Of a DNA stretch of 64,000 nucleotides, positions 24,693 through 32,933 are shown piece by piece. Source of the DNA: Acinetobacter lwoffii. Its GTDB lineage: Bacteria; Pseudomonadota; Gammaproteobacteria; Pseudomonadales; Moraxellaceae. The position numbers were made by a program, and so were the translations under genes. The notes beneath the pieces were generated by a model that was given only the letters and a program-made list of their open reading frames with translations, was not told the DNA's origin and did no database searches. Within the stretch, counting starts at the first letter, position 1, and every line of letters starts with the position of its first letter. The stretch lies in the NCBI RefSeq assembly GCF_019343495.1, contig NZ_CP072550.1, forward strand, positions 62,001 through 126,000, written 5' to 3'.

Positions 24693-25207
24693 TTTCGTGC
24701 GTCTTTAATGATGTAAGTCACTACGCCCCACACAATCAATTCCTGTTCAGGTTTTAGAAAAATATGTGAGTGCTCTTGGTTTTCTGCTTTAAGCCAAACT
24801 GGAGGGATAGATTTTGCATCTGGACCAAAAATTTCATTAATTTCACCAGCTGACATTTGCTTGGTGATCATCAACCGCTTAACGGTAAAGTCTGTTTCTA
24901 GCTGAGCAACAATAATATCTAGATGCTTGGCGTCTAAGCTTCTATCGATTATGAGCTTATCGTTAATATCTATACCGGCATTTAGCATGGAACGAGAGCC
25001 TACTTTACCAATAAACGTAGAGTACTCATTGGTGATCAGCATTTCGTTGAGATCGACCGACTTTTCAATAAAATCTTGTGCTGGTGATGCAAATCCAGCC
25101 GACAGCAGCTCTAACGCCACTGGAATGCGTTTAGGTGCACCAGGAGCAAGAGCTTCAATTTCAACTAAATCACCAGCTTTAAGCGGTATTTCTGATTTTT
25201 CTGACAT
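24689..25207 (-). CDS. umuD: UmuD-type polymerase accessory protein, self-cleaving
   Basis: A 172-residue S24-peptidase-like protein. The putative cleavage site is Ala-Gly at 37-38 (LLSAGFASPAQDF), nucleophile Ser73 in GSRSMLNAGI and general base Lys110 in DFTVKRLMI. RecA-stimulated self-cleavage would activate UmuC. The N-terminal arm is longer than in E. coli UmuD. Upstream lies GAATTGGTATATATATTC, a near-palindrome and possible operator overlapping the promoter. Confidence 0.88.
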   Translation of the reverse strand: MSEKSEIPLKAGDLVEIEALAPGAPKRIPVALELLSAGFASPAQDFIEKSVDLNEMLITNEYSTFIGKVGSRSMLNAGIDINDKLIIDRSLDAKHLDIIVAQLETDFTVKRLMITKQMSAGEINEIFGPDAKSIPPVWLKAENQEHSHIFLKPEQELIVWGVVTYIIKDARK

Positions 25208-25279
25208 CTCAAGACCGGTGAAAGAATATATATACCAATTCTATTTCTTGCATGTCTGATGATCAATCAAAAAATAAAA

Positions 25280-25308
25280 ACCAGTAGGCATGCCACTTGC
25301 CTACTGGT
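25280..25308. terminator. strong hairpin upstream of umuD
   Basis: ACCAGTAGGCA (25280-25290) pairs perfectly with TGCCTACTGGT (25298-25308), preceded by an A-rich tract, so it would terminate minus-strand transcripts. The rest of 25309-25577 shows no gene or recognisable site. Confidence 0.65.
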
Positions 25309-25577
25309 CGTATTGGAAGTTCAAAATTGACTTAGATCTTAGAAAAACTCAAGTGATATAAGGCTGTTGCGCGTACTAAATTTTGACGCGGTGATTTTGG
25401 TTTCCAGGCCTGGTCAGACCATGGCCAGAGATCAGGAACCGACTCACTTGTATATGCAGATGGTTTAGAGGGAATTCATCGCATAAACAGATTGAGCATT
25501 TAATAGCGTTGAATGTTAAATATCTACGGCAAACTGCTTTCAGATTCATGAATTGGGTTTGTTCAAAAACAGCGTTA

Positions 25578-25814
25578 TTAATTAAAAACTAAAACGCCTT
25601 TCCACATGTACAAAACCAGTAGAATAAAACCAATAAGAATATGCACTTCGATAATGACTATTAGCCAGCTTCTGCACATATTGAATAAATACTTAAAGAA
25701 CGATGGCGCTTGGTGTTTATATTCGTTTTCTTCTTCGTAGTCATCTGTATTGACATGGTTCCAAAACGGTTTCTCTTTGGTTTTACACGGGTTGTCATTA
25801 TCAGATTTAGACAA
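25578..25814 (-). CDS. small single-pass membrane protein
   Basis: A 78-residue protein with a charged N-terminal half and one hydrophobic segment (about residues 50-72, WLIVIIEVHILIGFILLVLY), probably anchored with the N-terminus in the cytoplasm. The start is TTG 25814 after AAAAGG. Not recognised. Confidence 0.45.
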   Translation of the reverse strand: MSKSDNDNPCKTKEKPFWNHVNTDDYEEENEYKHQAPSFFKYLFNMCRSWLIVIIEVHILIGFILLVLYMWKGVLVFN

Positions 25815-25935
25815 AATTTTTACCTTTTATAACCTAACCAATTAGATAATTATATTAAATCTATTAGCCACAAAAACTTTATCAAAAAACTTTTTTTCGT
25901 TAATTTATTTGTTTAATGCACTGATCAAATTAAAT

Positions 25936-26082
25936 GTGAGTGACTTGGACCTATCTAATCGTATGAAACTGAGTGTTACTGAAGTTGGACATCTATATTC
26001 ACTTGAATACACAACCAAGATTGAAGTGCTGGAAGAAGCATTTTTAGCATTAGGACTTTGGATCTTCAGGTTATTTAATTAA
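25936..26082 (+). CDS. small hypothetical protein (48 aa)
   Basis: GTG 25936 (or ATG 25963) to TAA 26080-26082. The product contains MKLSVTEVGHLYSLEYTTKIEVLEEAF and ends in a hydrophobic patch. A terminator follows within 16 bases, which supports it being a transcribed gene. Function unknown. Confidence 0.4.
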   Translation: MSDLDLSNRMKLSVTEVGHLYSLEYTTKIEVLEEAFLALGLWIFRLFN

Positions 26083-26097
26083 CTTCTACCCTTTTGA

Positions 26098-26121
26098 CCT
26101 AGCCTAGCTAGGTTTTTTTTT
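26098..26121 (+). terminator. intrinsic terminator
   Basis: ACCTAGC (26098-26104), three-base loop, GCTAGGT (26108-26114), then a run of T. Confidence 0.8.
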
Positions 26122-26196
26122 GAAAAAATTTTAAAGCCCAAACAGTCTTTAAAATGAATACATCAAGCTCATTGCTTAAAACCTGGAGTATTCAAG

Positions 26197-26652
26197 ATGT
26201 ATCTACGCTACACGATGTTTAAAACAGATGGAGAAAAAGTCCTTAGTTCGCACGGCATTGGGTTAAGCAACTGCTTTATTTACCATGCAGCGGAAATACT
26301 CTACAAAGAGGTTCAAAATTCTGCATCTTTTGACCGTTACATTGAGAGATTATCAAAGTGTAATACGATCAAATACAACCACGAACGACACGGCGACAAA
26401 GCACGTATTGTCTATTTTGCACCTGAAGATCTAACGCGTGTCTCTTACAGTACAACATATAGCGAACGGGTTGAAAATGCCAATATCGATAGCTTTGACT
26501 TGATTACCCTGTACGCTGAGTACAAAACTATTTTTAGTTGTATCTATTTTGATATATCAACGAATACCTGGTCTGTACGTACATACACTGATGTATTAAC
26601 ATCAATGGGCATGTTAAAGCCACCAGTAGCACAGTTAGCATTTGCAATATAA
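26197..26652 (+). CDS. hypothetical protein (151 aa)
   Basis: A 151-residue protein, rich in Tyr and Ser, with no recognised motif. ATG 26197 is preceded by AAACCTGGAG, a one-base variant of the shared plus-strand leader. It is isolated between terminators at 26098 and 26677. Confidence 0.7.
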   Translation: MYLRYTMFKTDGEKVLSSHGIGLSNCFIYHAAEILYKEVQNSASFDRYIERLSKCNTIKYNHERHGDKARIVYFAPEDLTRVSYSTTYSERVENANIDSFDLITLYAEYKTIFSCIYFDISTNTWSVRTYTDVLTSMGMLKPPVAQLAFAI

Positions 26653-26676
26653 GAGCCCCTGAAAAGTCTTATACCC

Positions 26677-26711
26677 ACCTAGCATTGACCAATCAATGCT
26701 AGGTTTTTTTT
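26677..26711. terminator. bidirectional terminator between converging genes
   Basis: ACCTAGCATTGA (26677-26688) pairs perfectly with TCAATGCTAGGT (26693-26704), followed by T8. It separates the 151-residue gene from the 3' end of the methyltransferase gene on the other strand. Confidence 0.85.
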
Positions 26712-27353
26712 ACGATGCAATTTGATATTTCATTTCATGTTTAAAGTTTGCTTTGACAAGTGCATGGGATAGATCTGGAGGTACTGAGTTACCTACCATT
26801 CTGTATTGCTCAGTTTTCGTCAGCTTAATTTTTTGGTTATTTTCATCTACACCATGAGTAAAGATGTAATTGCTTGGAAAGCCCTGAGCCTTATACAACT
26901 CAAATGGTTGAATCATCCTAAAACCAATGTCTTCAATATAATAATGTTCATTATTGATTTCGATTAAGCCGAAACGTTCAAACAAGTCATTCTTAAAGTT
27001 GAATTGCCCGGTAAATTTCAAAAGTAGCGCACGTACTTCCGCAAACTGATTCACGGTCGTTAACGTGTGAAATGGTTCTGATAGCTCTTGGCCAGTGCAC
27101 CCCTTTTTCATTTTAGATAGGTGACACACGTATAGCGCATGTGTACCGCCTTTTGTTTCTGCTGTAATTGTACGTAATGGCTCATTTATTGGCATGGATC
27201 TACGACTTGAACCATTGGCACACTCAGTAAGAATTGGCGCCACATTGTCCACGATGTAAGGTTTTGGGTTGTGAACGATATATTTTAAAATCCCCCTCAC
27301 AATTCGCTCTAATGTAGCTGGTGCTAAAGGTTTTTTACGCTTGAATATGCTTA
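26710..27353 (-). pseudogene. C5 cytosine DNA methyltransferase, 3' part
   Basis: The frame holds the target-recognition region and C-terminal motifs of a C5-MTase, including FRMIQPFELYKAQGFP (motif IX) and YRMVGNSVPP (motif X). On the minus strand it continues upstream of 27300 (RKKPLAPATLERIVRGIL) as far as the CTTA at 27350-27353, where an inserted element begins. Joining it to 30729-31414 with one CTTA removed restores 1,326 bases, exactly 442 codons in one frame. Confidence 0.88.
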
Positions 27354-28211
27354 GGGTGTGTTGACACTTTTAGCTTAAAAAAATAGCGAAGTAGTAAAAT
27401 CAAATCGCCAAACCCAATTTTACTATTCGCTATGCCTCGTACCATGCTGACAGATCAACACTGGCAAAAGTTGAAAGTTATTCTGCGTAATTTATCCATT
27501 CACCACAACTCAAATTTACGCAATTTTATTGAAGCTATTCTCTATAGAATTAGAACAGGCTGTCCGTGGCGAGATATTCCTTCTTGTTTTGGTCATTCAA
27601 ACTCTATTTTCAAACGTTTTAATCGTTGGTCAAGCAGCGGTAAGTTACTTAGATTATTCAAATTACTAGCCTCATGCCCCGATATGGAGTGGATTTTTAT
27701 TGATGGCTCTCATGTACGTGCTCATCAACATTCTGCCGGCATAGCGAATCAATCTATTTCTAAAAGTGTAGGAGGAAACTCCTCAAAAATACATTTGATT
27801 GTTGATGCACATGGCAATCCTATTGATTTCATGATTACCGATGGAACCACACATGATGTTAAAGTTGCACCTGATTTAATATCAACATTAGATTTAAAAG
27901 AGACAAAAGTGGTATGTGCAGATAAAGGCTATGATTCAGAACCACTGCGTGAACAGATCAGGAAAACAGGGACTAAAGCGAATATACCAAAGAAAACAAA
28001 TAGCCAATCGAACAATGACCATATGGACTGGTATTTATATAAAATCAGGCATTTAGTTGAAAATATGTTTTGTAGATTAAAGCAATTTAGAGGAATAGCT
28101 ACTCGATATGACAAGCTCAAAAGAAATTATCAAAGTTCTGTTGCTTTAGCCTGTATATTTTTATGGCTACCTTTATAGGGTTAATTATGAACAGTAAATG
28201 TCAACAGACCC
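27354..28211 (+). mobile_element. IS5-family insertion sequence
   Basis: 858 bp with ends GGGTGTGTTGACA (left) and, read inward from the right, GGGTCTGTTGACA. TA is present at both immediate flanks. One transposase gene. Probably IS427-group by its single short frame; the exact name is not recognised. Confidence 0.82.
27432..28178 (+). CDS. IS5-family transposase
   Basis: A 248-residue DDE transposase in one frame, although many IS427-group elements use two. An N-terminal DUF4096-like region contains LYRIRTGCPWRDIP. Catalytic residues are in WIFIDGSHVRAHQH (Asp), VCADKGYDSEPLR (Asp) and HLVENMFCRLKQFRGIATRYDKL (Glu). It appears intact and able to mobilise its own ends. Confidence 0.9.
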   Translation: MPRTMLTDQHWQKLKVILRNLSIHHNSNLRNFIEAILYRIRTGCPWRDIPSCFGHSNSIFKRFNRWSSSGKLLRLFKLLASCPDMEWIFIDGSHVRAHQHSAGIANQSISKSVGGNSSKIHLIVDAHGNPIDFMITDGTTHDVKVAPDLISTLDLKETKVVCADKGYDSEPLREQIRKTGTKANIPKKTNSQSNNDHMDWYLYKIRHLVENMFCRLKQFRGIATRYDKLKRNYQSSVALACIFLWLPL

Positions 28212-28291
28212 TACTTAAAAATTCTTTAGCTTTAATGGATTTTTAAATTAAGCTGAAATTAGCTTTATTTTCCTTTATAGTTACCATGACC

Positions 28292-28322
28292 AAATCCTGC
28301 TTTTTATAAAGCGGGATTTTGT
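28292..28322 (+). terminator. intrinsic terminator between IS and dfr-like gene
   Basis: AAATCCTGCTTT (28292-28303) pairs with AAAGCGGGATTT (28308-28319) with one T-G/C-G irregularity, followed by T. It lies 38 bases before the dfr start, so readthrough from the IS should be limited and the dfr promoter must be very close or overlap it. 28212-28291 holds nothing else recognisable. Confidence 0.65.
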
Positions 28323-28359
28323 TATATGTGATATTCAATATGTTCCGGACAATTAAGTT

Positions 28360-28872
28360 ATGACTTTCCAAAGTTTTGAAGTAGTACATGTGGTTGCTAT
28401 GGACAACCAACGTTGTATTGGTAAGGATAACGATCTGCCTTGGCATATTTCTGCTGATTTAAAACACTTTAAAGAAATTACCCAAGGTGGGGTAATTATC
28501 CTTGGTCGTAAAAATTTTGATTCGATTGGTCGTCCGCTTCCTAAACGTGTAAATTGGGTAATTACTCGAAACCATAATTGGAATTTTGACGGCGTTAAAG
28601 TTGCACATTCAATCGAAGAAGCCTTAGAGAAATCTATTCCTGACGTTCAAGCATCAGAGAAACCAAATACAATTTTTATTATTGGTGGTGGTGAGATTTT
28701 CAAGCAAACCATCAATATTGTGGATCGACTAGAGCTTACTCATGTTGATTTAAATGTTGAAGGTGATATTTTTTATCCTAAAATTCCAAATGATTTTGTG
28801 AAGATAGCGTCAGAACAACATATTGATGACAAAACCGGCATTGCTTTTGAGTTCGCAACCTACAGAAAATAA
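28360..28872 (+). CDS. dihydrofolate reductase, Acinetobacter folA/dfrA-like
   Basis: A 170-residue DHFR reducing dihydrofolate with NADPH. Motifs: VVAMDNQRCIGKDNDLPWHISADLKHFKEIT (catalytic Asp in SADLKHF), GRKNFDSIGRPLPKR (NADPH site), FIIGGGEIFKQ, and ELTHVDL. The sequence looks like an Acinetobacter chromosomal FolA rather than a cassette-borne DfrA. It lies next to an IS on a plasmid, so an extra copy could lower trimethoprim susceptibility. Whether its residues confer resistance cannot be judged here. Confidence 0.9.
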   Translation: MTFQSFEVVHVVAMDNQRCIGKDNDLPWHISADLKHFKEITQGGVIILGRKNFDSIGRPLPKRVNWVITRNHNWNFDGVKVAHSIEEALEKSIPDVQASEKPNTIFIIGGGEIFKQTINIVDRLELTHVDLNVEGDIFYPKIPNDFVKIASEQHIDDKTGIAFEFATYRK

Positions 28873-28892
28873 AACCTATTTCTCATGAAAAA

Positions 28893-29945
28893 GTGATGAT
28901 GCAGGGACGCGAATATATCTCCAGACATTGGAGTCTGTGGCTGCTGGGCAGCCTGTTTACTTTATTCGTCATTCTGTCGAGCCTGTGGCTCAGCCTCATG
29001 CTGTGGGTTCATCTTCCCATCGGCAAAATCGGCAGCTTGATACTGATTGGACTCTGGCTGACCTTTGCGCTGGTCGTTCTCGGGATTTATTTCACCCGGC
29101 ATCTGATCTCCCGCCAAGTGGATAGCGTTCTTTATCTTCTGGCCTTTTTATTCTGTTTGCTAGGATATTTCAGTCTGGAAGCGCGTCAGGATCGAGAGTG
29201 GAATCCTGAGGTTTCCCAGCTTCTGCATTATGAGCAGCAAGGCGATCAGGTTACCTTACACAATATCCGCAACTTTGACTGGCAGGCCGATGGTCGCTAT
29301 ATCGAACGCTGGGAAAGCCGCAGTTTTGATCTGAATCAGATTACTGGCGTGAACATCATTACTTCCTACTGGATGGGGCCTAAAATTGCCCATACCCTGG
29401 TCAGCTTCGATTTTGCCAATCAAAAGCCACTCACCTTCTCGATTGAAATCCGCAAGGAAAAGAATGAAGAGTTTTCAGCGATTGGTGGCTTTTTCCGAAA
29501 ATATGAACTGAGTCTGGTCGCATCGGATGAAAAGGATATTGTCTATACCCGTAGCAATGTCCGTGGTGAACAGGTCTATTTTTTCCCAGTCAAAATGCCG
29601 CAAGCTCAGGCTAAAGCGCTATTCAAGGAATATCTGCGTCAGGCCGATGAGCTGGCCCAAAAGCCAAAATGGTACAATACCCTGACCAGTAATTGCACCA
29701 CACTAGTCTTTGATATGGTTCAGGCGATATCGCAACAACAGCTACCCTCAGATTACCGGTTGCTGGCCTCCGGCTATTTACCGAATTATCTCTATGATCT
29801 TAAAGTACTAGAACAGTCTTGGGATATGCACACTTGGTATCAACGGGCACATGTCAATCCACGGGTAGAACGCACCGCTAATCTCTCCAGTCAGGACTAT
29901 TCACGCCTGATCCGGCAGGGCCTACCAAAACCCGACATGCGATAA
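28893..29945 (+). CDS. DUF4105-like membrane protein
   Basis: A 350-residue protein with about three N-terminal membrane helices (residues 14-35, 43-66, 77-95) and a large periplasmic domain. NTLTSNCTTLVFDMV near residue 263 contains the conserved Asn-Cys-Thr of the DUF4105 family, a predicted papain-like fold. Higher GC than the surrounding plasmid genes. The start is uncertain among several in-frame codons near 28893. Part of the chromosomal block. Confidence 0.75.
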   Translation: MMMQGREYISRHWSLWLLGSLFTLFVILSSLWLSLMLWVHLPIGKIGSLILIGLWLTFALVVLGIYFTRHLISRQVDSVLYLLAFLFCLLGYFSLEARQDREWNPEVSQLLHYEQQGDQVTLHNIRNFDWQADGRYIERWESRSFDLNQITGVNIITSYWMGPKIAHTLVSFDFANQKPLTFSIEIRKEKNEEFSAIGGFFRKYELSLVASDEKDIVYTRSNVRGEQVYFFPVKMPQAQAKALFKEYLRQADELAQKPKWYNTLTSNCTTLVFDMVQAISQQQLPSDYRLLASGYLPNYLYDLKVLEQSWDMHTWYQRAHVNPRVERTANLSSQDYSRLIRQGLPKPDMR

Positions 29946-30047
29946 CTGTGTAGCAAATCCACTTCAATAAAGATACAAAATCAACTGGAACCTTGATCAT
30001 TTTTTTGTTTATATACAAATAGCTAGTCAATGATCAGAGTATCTCTC

Positions 30048-30509
30048 ATGCTAAAAAAATTAACTGCAATCGCGATTTTAGGCTCGGTTCTAACGGTCAT
30101 GGGCTGCGAAACTGTGCCCAATACAGCCACGACACAAACCGCGAATCATTTACAACTTTTGCAAAATCGTACTTGGATTGCGACCCAGATTGGTAATACT
30201 GAAATCAAGACTGCGCCAACCGCACGCAATGTTCCGAGTCTGCAATTTGATGCCAGTACCCAGCGCGTTTCAGGTTCAGATAGCTGTAACCGGATTATGG
30301 GCAGCTACACAGCAGCAAAAGATACGCTGACCCTGAGTCAAATGGCTACTACCCGTATGGCTTGCATGAACAACGATCAGCTTGATCAGAAATTTAATGA
30401 AGCTTTAGCTAAAGTGACGCATTATCAGGTATTTGCTAAAACCTTAAAATTACTGGATCGCCATGGAAATCTCTTGATCCAGCTGGAAAGTGCTGTTCAG
30501 CCGCGTTAA
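30048..30509 (+). CDS. META/HslJ-domain lipoprotein
   Basis: A 153-residue lipoprotein: MLKKLTAIAILGSVLTVMGCET gives a signal sequence with lipobox VMGC. The META domain follows with LQFDASTQRVSGSDSCNRIMGSY and MATTRMACMN, typical of HslJ-like proteins linked to heat or novobiocin tolerance. ATG 30048 is preferred to one six codons upstream because it places the signal sequence correctly. Confidence 0.82.
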   Translation: MLKKLTAIAILGSVLTVMGCETVPNTATTQTANHLQLLQNRTWIATQIGNTEIKTAPTARNVPSLQFDASTQRVSGSDSCNRIMGSYTAAKDTLTLSQMATTRMACMNNDQLDQKFNEALAKVTHYQVFAKTLKLLDRHGNLLIQLESAVQPR

Positions 30510-30520
30510 TACTTCCCTAC

Positions 30521-30548
30521 AAAAAGCCTGTATGGACAGGCTTTTTTA
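30521..30548 (+). terminator. intrinsic terminator after hslJ-like gene
   Basis: AAAAAGCCTGT pairs with ACAGGCTTTTTT around a four-base loop, 12 bases after the stop at 30509. Confidence 0.85.
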
Positions 30549-30619
30549 TCTTTCATACTGATGAGCTGGAATTTAACCATCAGCCCGATTGAGTTATTTA
30601 ATTGAATGAGGAATCAACC

Positions 30620-30733
30620 ATGCAACAGGCACTTTTCGGTGGGGGATGCTTTTGGTGTACTGAAGCCGTATTTTTACAGATTCAGGGAGTTCAGCAAGTC
30701 GTCAGCGGTTACGCAGGTGGGCACACAACTTAA
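30620..30733 (+). pseudogene. msrA: msrA 5' fragment (peptide methionine sulfoxide reductase)
   Basis: ATG 30620 after GAGGAATCAACC starts [18 protein letters not shown], the MsrA N-terminus with the catalytic GCFWCTE cysteine. Coding breaks at 30728, where methyltransferase DNA resumes, and an in-frame stop follows at 30731-30733. About 36 of the usual 170 or more residues remain. It marks the right edge of the chromosomal block. Confidence 0.88.
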
Positions 30734-31414
30734 ACATTCATAATTAAGGTCCACACATTGAGCAGCTGTCTTCCATGGTTGTTTTTTCGTTTTTTGAGGT
30801 GCAAAAAAGTCAAATTCAGCATGTGTGGGTTCTGGCCAGACGATCGGTAAATTGTCACGCCGAGCAATTAAGAAAAATCTATTTCTCAATGTCGGTGCAC
30901 CATAGTCGCATGCTCGTAGTTCACGATATTCGACCGTGTACCCTTGGTACCTGAGCGCATTCACGAAACAGTTAAACGTTCGCCCTTTCCGCTTTAAAAT
31001 CGGTTTACCGTTCTTATCCAAATCACCCCATTCAACAAACTCAACCACGTTTTCAAGCATGATGATTCGTGGTCGAACTGTTGCAGCCCACCTTAAAGCA
31101 ATCCAAGCTAAACCGCGGATCTTCTTGTTTAACGGCTTGCCACCTTTCGCACGGCTATGATGTTTACAGTCTGGACTAAGCCAAACCAAGCCAACAGGTT
31201 GATTGCCCGTAATCTTTACAGGGTTAACATCCCAAACACTCTCGCAGTAGTGCTTTGTTTTTGGATGATTGATGCGATGCATGGCCAAGGCTTTCGGATC
31301 ATGATTAATTGCAATATCAATCGGTCTACCGAACGCACGTTCTAAACCAGTTGATGTACCGCCACCGCCAGCAAAGTTATCAACGATTAATTCATGTGGA
31401 AGCAAGTTATACAT
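30729..31414 (-). pseudogene. C5 cytosine DNA methyltransferase, 5' part
   Basis: The N-terminal part of a C5-MTase with motif I DNFAGGGGTSTGLERAFG, the catalytic Cys in WLSPDCKHHSRAKGG (motif IV, phage-type PDC rather than PCQ), MLENVVEF (motif VI) and LRNRFFLIARR (motif VIII). ATG 31414 follows GAGGGAATTTCT. The frame now runs out of the gene into the insertion and stops at 30674. It lacks motifs IX-X and should be inactive. In phages and plasmids such enzymes protect DNA against host restriction. Confidence 0.9.
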
Positions 31415-31523
31415 AGAAATTCCCTCTTACAAATGCCCCTTTATGGCTTAGATCTCTTAATTCATGCGGTACATCTTCTGGAGACAGATACCTATAAGCA
31501 TGAATAACCTTGCTCAGATTCAT
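31407..31523 (-). CDS. 38-residue coupled small protein between two methyltransferase genes
   Basis: ATG 31523 overlaps the stop of the preceding gene (ATGA), and its stop overlaps the methyltransferase start (ATGTATAA). This gives an unbroken translationally coupled trio. The product (MNLSKVIHAYRYLSPEDVPHELRD...) is short and polar. Function unknown. Confidence 0.55.
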   Translation of the reverse strand: MNLSKVIHAYRYLSPEDVPHELRDLSHKGAFVRGNFYV

Positions 31524-32544
31524 ACAGCCACCCCCATGCTTTCAACGGCACTTTCTAATGTTTGATGTGCTGAATAATCATCACAGTCGTAATAATCGTC
31601 ATCGATCAAATTAGAGATGTCGTAGTCACTCAAACCGCTATTTAAACAGCGACTCAAAAGCTCAGGATCTAAACGATCATACTTGTTGCAAATCGTCATT
31701 AACGAATTGCTATGTGCGTTGTTTGCCGTGAAAAATGAGTATGCAAAACCTTCAGGCGTTACGCTTCTAGCATTCTTAGTCGCAATACTATTGCCACCGT
31801 ATAGGCGGTGCATTTTAGAGCCCTCAACAGGTTCAACAGGTGCAATTGGTAGGTCGGCATTGAAACGGCCCCACAATAATGTTTTCTTTGTGTATGTATC
31901 ACCAAAATGAAACGGATCAAACGACAGACGCCACGGCGACAACCCGGTTAAGCTCGCAATACGCCCTACTGGATTCTCAATTGCCCAAATATTCGGTTTA
32001 AAAAATTCAATTGTTCTTAAAGTTTGGTACACCAGCTCAATACTGCTTAACGTGCGACCATCAGCATCTTTGGCAGTAAAATGTCTTGCACCAGAAACAG
32101 CAAAGTCTGTACATGGGCATGCAGCTAAAATCGCATGAACGTCCAAACCATCAAAGCATGCAAAAAGCTCGTTAAAGAATTCCACGCTGAAGTTATTAAT
32201 ATCGCCAAAATAAGGATCTGCCTGTATATCAAACCGAAATACTTGATAGCCAGCATCAACCCATGGTTGTGACCATGTGCCAGACAAATCAAAAAGAGAA
32301 AGGACAATTTTTTGGTTGTTTTGGTTGCGGATCGTTGGATCTAGATATTGGTTAAACGCAACGTTTTTCCATTGTTCTAAACGTTCTAATGCGGAAGATC
32401 TGGACATCCAGCCATTAGCTTCAACATATGCTTGTGATTTCTTATTTAAGCGAACAACTTCATTCTTATGCGGTGCATCAAAGATGTTTGAAATCTTAAA
32501 CTCAGCATCAATAAAACTACTTCTTGCATCCAATAAAAGAGAGA
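31520..32544 (-). pseudogene. cytosine methyltransferase-like gene, 5' end removed by IS3-family element
   Basis: Motifs suggest an S-adenosylmethionine-dependent DNA modification enzyme: SLFDLSGTWSQPWVDAGY (cofactor loop), ILAACPCTDFAVSG (Pro-Cys catalytic type), IWAIENPVGRI (ENP) and YTKKTLLWG. The C-terminal tail is acidic. Plasmid-derived codons begin at 32544, where the IS terminal repeat starts. A TTG inside the IS (32593) could supply a replacement start, adding 16 foreign residues. The native N-terminus is lost, and activity is uncertain because the visible core motifs remain. Confidence 0.6.
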
Positions 32545-32627
32545 TGGATCCGGAAATTTGAACAACTCCTATAAGTGATACTCTGCTCCTCAAATGATGT
32601 TATAAACATCAATATATGGAGTATTTT

Positions 32628-32933
32628 ATGGCACGTAGACCAAGAAGAAATCATTCAAACGACTTTAAGGCTAAGGTAGCACTTGCTGCGATCAAAGCAG
32701 AAAAAACACTTGCTGAATTGAGTTCTGAGTTTGATGTTCATCAAAACCAAATTATTGACTGGAAAAATCAATTGATCTCAGCTTCCTCACAAGCTTTCGA
32801 TCAATCAAAAGCTCCATCAGAACCTCCCATTGATCTTAAAAAGTTACATGCAAAAATCGGTGAGCAGGCATTAGAAATTGATTTTTTAGAAGGTGTGTTG
32901 AAGAAACTGGGCCGCTTCAACCACAAAAGTTAA
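32628..32933 (+). CDS. IS3-family OrfA
   Basis: A 101-residue helix-turn-helix protein MARRPRRNHSNDFKAKVALAAIKAEKTLAELSSEF with a C-terminal leucine-zipper region. ATG 32628 follows GGAG. It overlaps orfB in the -1 frame. T TTT TTA at 32882-32888 is a canonical slippery heptamer in the right phase, and AAGAAA at 32901 is another candidate, for making the fused OrfAB transposase. Confidence 0.85.
   Translation: MARRPRRNHSNDFKAKVALAAIKAEKTLAELSSEFDVHQNQIIDWKNQLISASSQAFDQSKAPSEPPIDLKKLHAKIGEQALEIDFLEGVLKKLGRFNHKS

Larger units (their letters stand above)
27354..30728 (+). mobile_element. 3,375-bp insertion carrying an IS5-family IS and a dfr-like gene
   Basis: The segment interrupts the methyltransferase gene and is flanked by CTTA on both sides (27350-27353 and 30729-30732). 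The left end is the terminal repeat of the IS. The right end falls inside an msrA fragment and shows no clear copy of that repeat beyond a short GTGTG match. The cargo (dfr, DUF4105-like, hslJ-like, msrA start) looks like a contiguous piece of an Acinetobacter chromosome. Confidence 0.75.

Noticed and set aside
28212..30728. A second IS copy forming a standard composite transposon around dfr
   Set aside because: No second copy or recognisable terminal repeat is found at the right edge.
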